Source of the DNA: Miltoncostaea sp036826475 | GTDB taxonomy: Bacteria; Actinomycetota; Thermoleophilia; Miltoncostaeales; Miltoncostaeaceae | DNA length: 51,442 bases | Reading direction: 5' to 3' | Assembly (NCBI GenBank): GCA_036826475.1 | Contig: DAISWG010000024.1 | Location: 1-51,442, forward strand | In this document: piece after piece, positions 48,555 through 51,442 of the stretch | Layout: each line of letters opens with the position of its first letter | How positions within the stretch are numbered: the first letter of the stretch is position 1 | Notes under the pieces: generated by a model | The model's database searches: none | What the model was told of the DNA's origin: nothing | Seen by the model: the letters and a program-made list of their open reading frames with translations, nothing else | Made by a program: the position numbers and the translations under genes

Positions 48555-49456
48555 GGGCTGGGGAACCAGGAGCGCGCCCGGTCGAAGAGGTGCCGGTCGG
48601 CCAGCAGGTTCAGGGCGCGCCGGGCGTTGACGAAACGCTCGGCGACGCCCTCGAGCAGGCGGGCCGACCCGGCCGCCTCCGGCGCGCGGGCGGCGAGGCG
48701 GTACCAGCGCTCCCCCAGGTGGTCGAGCAGGCCGACGCCGCCACGGGTCTCGAGGGCCTCCTCGAGCGCCTCGGCCGGCCGGCCGGGGACGGCGGCCGCG
48801 CGGCCCAGCCGCTGCAGGTCGATGGGCCGGAACGCCCGGCCGGCGGTGTGGTCGGGGAACACGCCGGCCAGGAAGAGCGACAGGTCTCCGAGCCGCCGGT
48901 GGACGGCCGGGTGGCGCGACTCGGGCAGCACGTCCAGCATGCCCGCGAGGCGCATGGGGTCGAGCTCGCTGAACCGCTGGCGGCGCCAGCCACGCGGCGT
49001 GCGGCTCCAGACCGTGCCGCTGGCGACGCGGGTGAACGACGCGAGCAGGGCCGCCAGGAACGCCCGCCGGGGACGGTCCGCGAGCACCTCGCGCAGGTCG
49101 TCGGCGCCCAGCAGGGGCAGCCGCCGGCGCGGGCCCACCCACTCGGGGACGTGGGTCGCGTGGCGCAGGTCCTCCGCCACCCGCTCCACCGCCACCGCGA
49201 ACGTCAGGAACGGCGACGCCCGGACGATCGGCTCACGGTCGGGGTCGCCGGCGCCGGCCCGGAGCAGCAGGTGGGCGGCCTCGTCGGAGGCGAGCGCGGC
49301 GTGCAGCAGTCCGGGCTCGCGGCGCAGCAGGGCGTGGGCCTCGGCGGCGTCGGCGGGCGGGCGGCGCCCCGCGAGGCCCAGGACGATGCCCAGGTCGGTC
49401 GGCCCCAGGTGATCGAGGTACCCGTCCACGTTCCGCGCGACCCGGTCGTCGGACAT
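48551..49456 (-). CDS. Conserved-looking protein of unknown function, 301 aa
   Basis: Soluble, helix-rich, no signal or TM. It has a non-repetitive globular composition: VDGYLDHLGPTDLGIVLGLAGRR, ASPFLTFAVAVERVAEDLRHATHVPEWVGPRRRLPLL, RRAFLAALLASFTRVASGTVW, RLGDLSLFLAGVFPD and GERWYRLAARAPEA. I do not recognise the family. ATG start with TAGCGT 7 nt before it, overlapping the divergent promoter of the next gene. Its stop shares CTAG with the permease gene. Confidence 0.75.
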   Translation of the reverse strand: MSDDRVARNVDGYLDHLGPTDLGIVLGLAGRRPPADAAEAHALLRREPGLLHAALASDEAAHLLLRAGAGDPDREPIVRASPFLTFAVAVERVAEDLRHATHVPEWVGPRRRLPLLGADDLREVLADRPRRAFLAALLASFTRVASGTVWSRTPRGWRRQRFSELDPMRLAGMLDVLPESRHPAVHRRLGDLSLFLAGVFPDHTAGRAFRPIDLQRLGRAAAVPGRPAEALEEALETRGGVGLLDHLGERWYRLAARAPEAAGSARLLEGVAERFVNARRALNLLADRHLFDRARSWFPSP

Positions 49457-49463
49457 GGTCCCG

Positions 49464-49473
49464 ACGCTAGCCT
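49464..49473. promoter_or_regulatory. Overlapping divergent -10 elements around a CTAG core
   Basis: Minus TAGCGT (49469-49464) is 7 nt from the 301-aa gene's ATG; plus TAGCCT (49468-49473) is 9 nt from the ATG at 49483. The two hexamers share the central TA. Confidence 0.4.
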
Positions 49474-49482
49474 CCGGTGCGG

Positions 49483-49851
49483 ATGACGCGCCAGGTCCCC
49501 CGCATCCTCCCCATGTCCGGCGAGCTGACGGCCCCGGGCGGAACCCGGTTCGCGCTGCTGCACGTCGTCGCGGGCGAGCGCCACCACGTCGGATGGTTCG
49601 AGCTGAGCGACGACCCGTGGCGCGTGGGCCTCACGGAGGCGGCGGCGGTGGCCGACGCCGGCGTCGACCCGGGCGCGGTGCGGTCGGAGACGGAGGCGGC
49701 GCTGGGCGGGTTGCGCGCCGACCGCGACGCCGAGCGCACCGACCTGCCGGAGCCGGTCGGACCGGTCCGCAACACGCTGCGCTGGACCGTGGACCGGCGG
49801 CGGGCGATCGAGCGGCTCGAGGCCGAGCTGGAGGAGTTGCCGGCCGCCTGA
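49483..49851 (+). CDS. Small protein of unknown function, 122 aa
   Basis: Mixed alpha/beta N-terminal half (FALLHVVAGERHHVGWFELSDDPWRVGLTEAAAV) and helical C-terminal half with a coiled-coil-like end (RRRAIERLEAELEEL). No signal, TM or known motif. I prefer the ATG at 49483 over the GTG at 49477 since a TAGCCT -10 is 9 nt before it. Divergent from the 301-aa gene, with which it may share function, but nothing in either sequence says so. Confidence 0.65.
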   Translation: MTRQVPRILPMSGELTAPGGTRFALLHVVAGERHHVGWFELSDDPWRVGLTEAAAVADAGVDPGAVRSETEAALGGLRADRDAERTDLPEPVGPVRNTLRWTVDRRRAIERLEAELEELPAA

Positions 49852-49873
49852 GCGGGTCCGCGTGACGCGGGGC

Positions 49874-49900
49874 TCAAGTTTTCCCGCGAGGTGCCGAAAG
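49874..49900 (+). promoter_or_regulatory. Sigma-28 (FliA/WhiG)-like promoter for the sigma/anti-sigma fusion gene
   Basis: TCAAGTTT (49874-49881), an 11-nt spacer, then GCCGAAAG (49893-49900). The known sigma-28 consensus is TAAAGTTT-N11-GCCGATAA: the -35 box matches 7 of 8, the spacer is exact and the -10 box matches 6 of 8. The predicted start falls on or next to the ATG at 49908, so the mRNA may be leaderless too. It is the only AT-rich run nearby. Confidence 0.5.
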
Positions 49901-49907
49901 GGCGCGC

Positions 49908-51266
49908 ATGCGCGGGTTCACCGGGTCGACCCAGGAGCGTTTCCTCCACCGCCATGCCGGCGCGGTGCGGCGGGTGTGCGTCCTGGCGCTGGGCGACACC
50001 CCGGCGGCCGACGCGGCCGCCGCCGACACCGCCGGCCTGGCCGCCTCCGCGATCGGACCCGCCACGCGGCCGGCCGACCGCCTGCCGCGGCTGCTGGCCC
50101 TGGCGGTCTTCACGTGCGACGGCCGCGAGGCGGCCCCCGCCGACGCCCGCGACCCGTGGGGGCCGGTGCGCGACCTGCCCCCGGCCGAGCGCACGGCGCT
50201 GCTGCTGCACGAGGGCGCCGGACTGAGCGTGCGCCACACCGCCCGGGGCCTCGGGGTGCCGTGGCGCGAGGCGAGCGACCTGATCTTCTCGGCCCGCCGG
50301 ACCCTCGCCCGCCCGGGCGACGGCTGGGAGCCGCTCGAGTGCACCGCCCACCGCCGGCGTCTGTCGGACACCGGGTGCCCGGACGTGACGCCCGAGGAGT
50401 CCCGCGCCCACGTCGCGGGTTGCGACGGCTGCCGCGGGATGGTGGACGCCGCCGCCGCGCGGCGCGCCGCCGCCTCCCGTGTCGCCGCGCGGGCGGCCGC
50501 CGCGCCGCGCCGGGGGCGGAGGGCCCCCGCCCTCCGCCGTCCGGTGGCGGCCGCCGCCGCGGCGTCGGTGCTGCTCGCGCTGGTCGTCGGCGGCGCCGTG
50601 GCGCTCGTCGGGGGCGGCTCGGGCGAGCCGCGACCGGTGGCGCAGGTGGCGTCGGCGGATCCGGCGGGCGCGGTGCTGGCCCTGGAGCCCGCGAGCGGAC
50701 GGCCGGCGCTGGACGTGGGCGCGCGTGAGCGGGCGAAGATCGACCGCGCCGACGCGCGGGCGGCGGCGAAGGCCCGTGCCAAGGCCCGCGCGAAGGCGAA
50801 GGCCCGGGCGAAGGCGCGCGCGAAGGCCCGTGCCGAGGAGGAGCGCAAGCGTCGCGAGGAGGAGGAGGCGGCGGCCGAGGAGGCGAACGGCGAGCCGGAG
50901 GCCGGCGGCGGCGCCCCCTCGCGCCGCGCCACCCCGACGCGCAACGCGAGCCGCAGGCAGCCCTCGACGACCACCCGCCGGCCGCAGCGCACCTCCCCGC
51001 GCCCGTCGCGGCGCTCCCCGGCCCCCTCCACGACGCCGTCCACCTCGCCGGCGCCGAGCACATCGCCGTCGACCGAGCCGAGCACCACCACCACGTCGGG
51101 CTCGAGCCCCTCCGGCGGGTCGTCCAACCCGCCGACCACCAGCGCGGGCGAGCCCACCACCCCCACCACGACCGACCCGACGACCACCAGCCCGACCACG
51201 ACGGACCCGCCGCCCACCACGACGGAGCCGACCTCCACCACCTCGGGGACCACCACCGCCCCCTGA
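49908..51266 (+). CDS. Sigma-factor-like/zinc-finger anti-sigma fusion membrane protein with long Lys-Ala and Pro-Thr-rich tail
   Basis: 452 aa. Residues ~8-50 resemble a degenerate sigma-70 region 2 (RFLHRHAGAVRRVCVLALGDTPAAD); ~88-133 resemble region 4 (LPPAERTALLLHEGAGLSVRHTARGLGV...ARRTL). Residues ~144-178 are a zinc-finger anti-sigma-like motif ending H168-x3-C172-x2-C175. One TM helix at ~212-235. Outside follow ~55 residues of Ala-Lys-Ala-Arg repeats, an Arg/Glu helix and a ~125-residue Ser/Thr/Pro-rich tail suited to crossing the cell wall. ECF sigma factors fused to anti-sigma and membrane parts are known in Actinobacteria; this copy may be a membrane-tethered sigma or a degenerate sensor. 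Regions 2 and 4 are weakly conserved. Confidence 0.7.
   Translation: MRGFTGSTQERFLHRHAGAVRRVCVLALGDTPAADAAAADTAGLAASAIGPATRPADRLPRLLALAVFTCDGREAAPADARDPWGPVRDLPPAERTALLLHEGAGLSVRHTARGLGVPWREASDLIFSARRTLARPGDGWEPLECTAHRRRLSDTGCPDVTPEESRAHVAGCDGCRGMVDAAAARRAAASRVAARAAAAPRRGRRAPALRRPVAAAAAASVLLALVVGGAVALVGGGSGEPRPVAQVASADPAGAVLALEPASGRPALDVGARERAKIDRADARAAAKARAKARAKAKARAKARAKARAEEERKRREEEEAAAEEANGEPEAGGGAPSRRATPTRNASRRQPSTTTRRPQRTSPRPSRRSPAPSTTPSTSPAPSTSPSTEPSTTTTSGSSPSGGSSNPPTTSAGEPTTPTTTDPTTTSPTTTDPPPTTTEPTSTTSGTTTAP
50758..50845 (+). repeat. Codon-level repeat encoding Ala-Lys-Ala-Arg units
   Basis: Inside the fusion gene, GCG/GCC AAG GCC CGN units recur about ten times, giving AKAR/AKAK repeats (residues ~284-309). 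Such DNA can expand or contract by slippage. Confidence 0.6.
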
Positions 51267-51332
51267 CGCGCGTGCCGCGGGCGTGCCGGCGGTAGGGTCG
51301 CGGCCGACGTCGACCCGGAGGACCGCGCGCGC

Positions 51333-51442
51333 ATGTCGTCCCACATCCACAAGGGCCACGAGTCGGTGGCCGGCGGCTTCACCGAGACCGCCTCCGACTA
51401 CGAGGACGCCGTCCGCTTCAACATCGAGGGCGCCCAGCGCCT
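51333..51442 (+). CDS. Start of a SAM-dependent methyltransferase-like gene, 3' end outside the window
   Basis: ATG at 51333; 36 codons visible: MSSHIHKGHESVAGGFTETA then SDYEDAVRFNIEGAQRL. The pattern FTETASDYEDxxxFN is the usual N-terminal helix of UbiE/MenG-type class I methyltransferases, ahead of motif I. A GGAGGA ribosome site is ~13 nt upstream, and a TAGGGT -10 candidate at 51293-51298 gives a normal leader. Assignment is tentative as the catalytic part is missing. Confidence 0.55.
   Translation, partial: MSSHIHKGHESVAGGFTETASDYEDAVRFNIEGAQR

Overview
The window is very GC-rich chromosomal DNA (well over 70% G+C) from a bacterium that I place in the Actinomycetota, probably near the Thermoleophilia/Solirubrobacterales. 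The placement rests on the base composition, the presence of NucS, an AccB-AccC-NusB-EFP-PepQ-Aro cluster, PilM/N/O genes with a GFTLIE pilin, and actinobacterial-type regulators. It is inference; there is no rRNA or tRNA here to confirm it. No insertion sequence, prophage or CRISPR array is visible.

Layout. 1-6345: a truncated secreted protein, then recN, nadK, tlyA and dxs, all on the minus strand. 6738-15847: one long minus-strand operon, aroC-aroK-aroB-aroQ-pepQ-efp-accB(fusion)-accC-nusB plus two small unknown genes. It is mostly joined by 4-bp stop/start overlaps. 15891-17806: a divergent pair, a LolA/RseB-like secreted protein and an MscS-type channel. 17883-25172: a type IV pilus locus in transcription order pilin, large Ig/FN3-like secreted protein, prepilin peptidase, PilM, PilN, PilO and a PilP-position lipoprotein. 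25331-28660: methyltransferase, RNase HI, ketopantoate-reductase-like and nitronate-monooxygenase-like genes. 28661-29351: a non-coding tandem-repeat and palindrome cluster. 29352-37180: HtrA-like protease, M50 protease with CBS domains, flippase-like membrane protein, MetW/MetX, cupin, a small helical protein, a PLD-type cardiolipin synthase and a lipid kinase. 37285-42499: NucS, a YgjP-type metallopeptidase, a J-like/TPR protein, an MFS remnant, an Rpf-like secreted protein, a BI-1 family protein and a small acidic ORF. 42496-51442: a histidine kinase with two response regulators, a Cys-rich small protein, an MBL-fold protein, TetR with a DrrAB-type ABC exporter, two unknown genes, a sigma/anti-sigma fusion protein and the start of a methyltransferase.

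Genome-wide habits visible here: (i) 16 same-strand pairs overlap as NTGA; (ii) five convergent pairs share one CTAG/CTAA tetranucleotide as both stop codons; (iii) at least 17 transcription-unit heads have a TANNNT -10 element 6-9 nt before the start codon and no Shine-Dalgarno, so they are probably leaderless. These rules were used to choose starts.

Most notable: AccB is fused to an oxaloacetate-decarboxylase/pyruvate-carboxylase-like carboxyltransferase domain whose metal ligands are replaced (Lys to Ser, HxH to QxQ), so it looks like a pseudo-carboxyltransferase welded to the biotin carrier of an acetyl-CoA carboxylase. Second is the 215-bp-period palindromic repeat cluster at 28.7-29.3 kb. 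Third is a sigma-like/zinc-finger anti-sigma/TM fusion with a Lys-Ala and Pro-Thr-rich outer tail, preceded by a sigma-28-like promoter.
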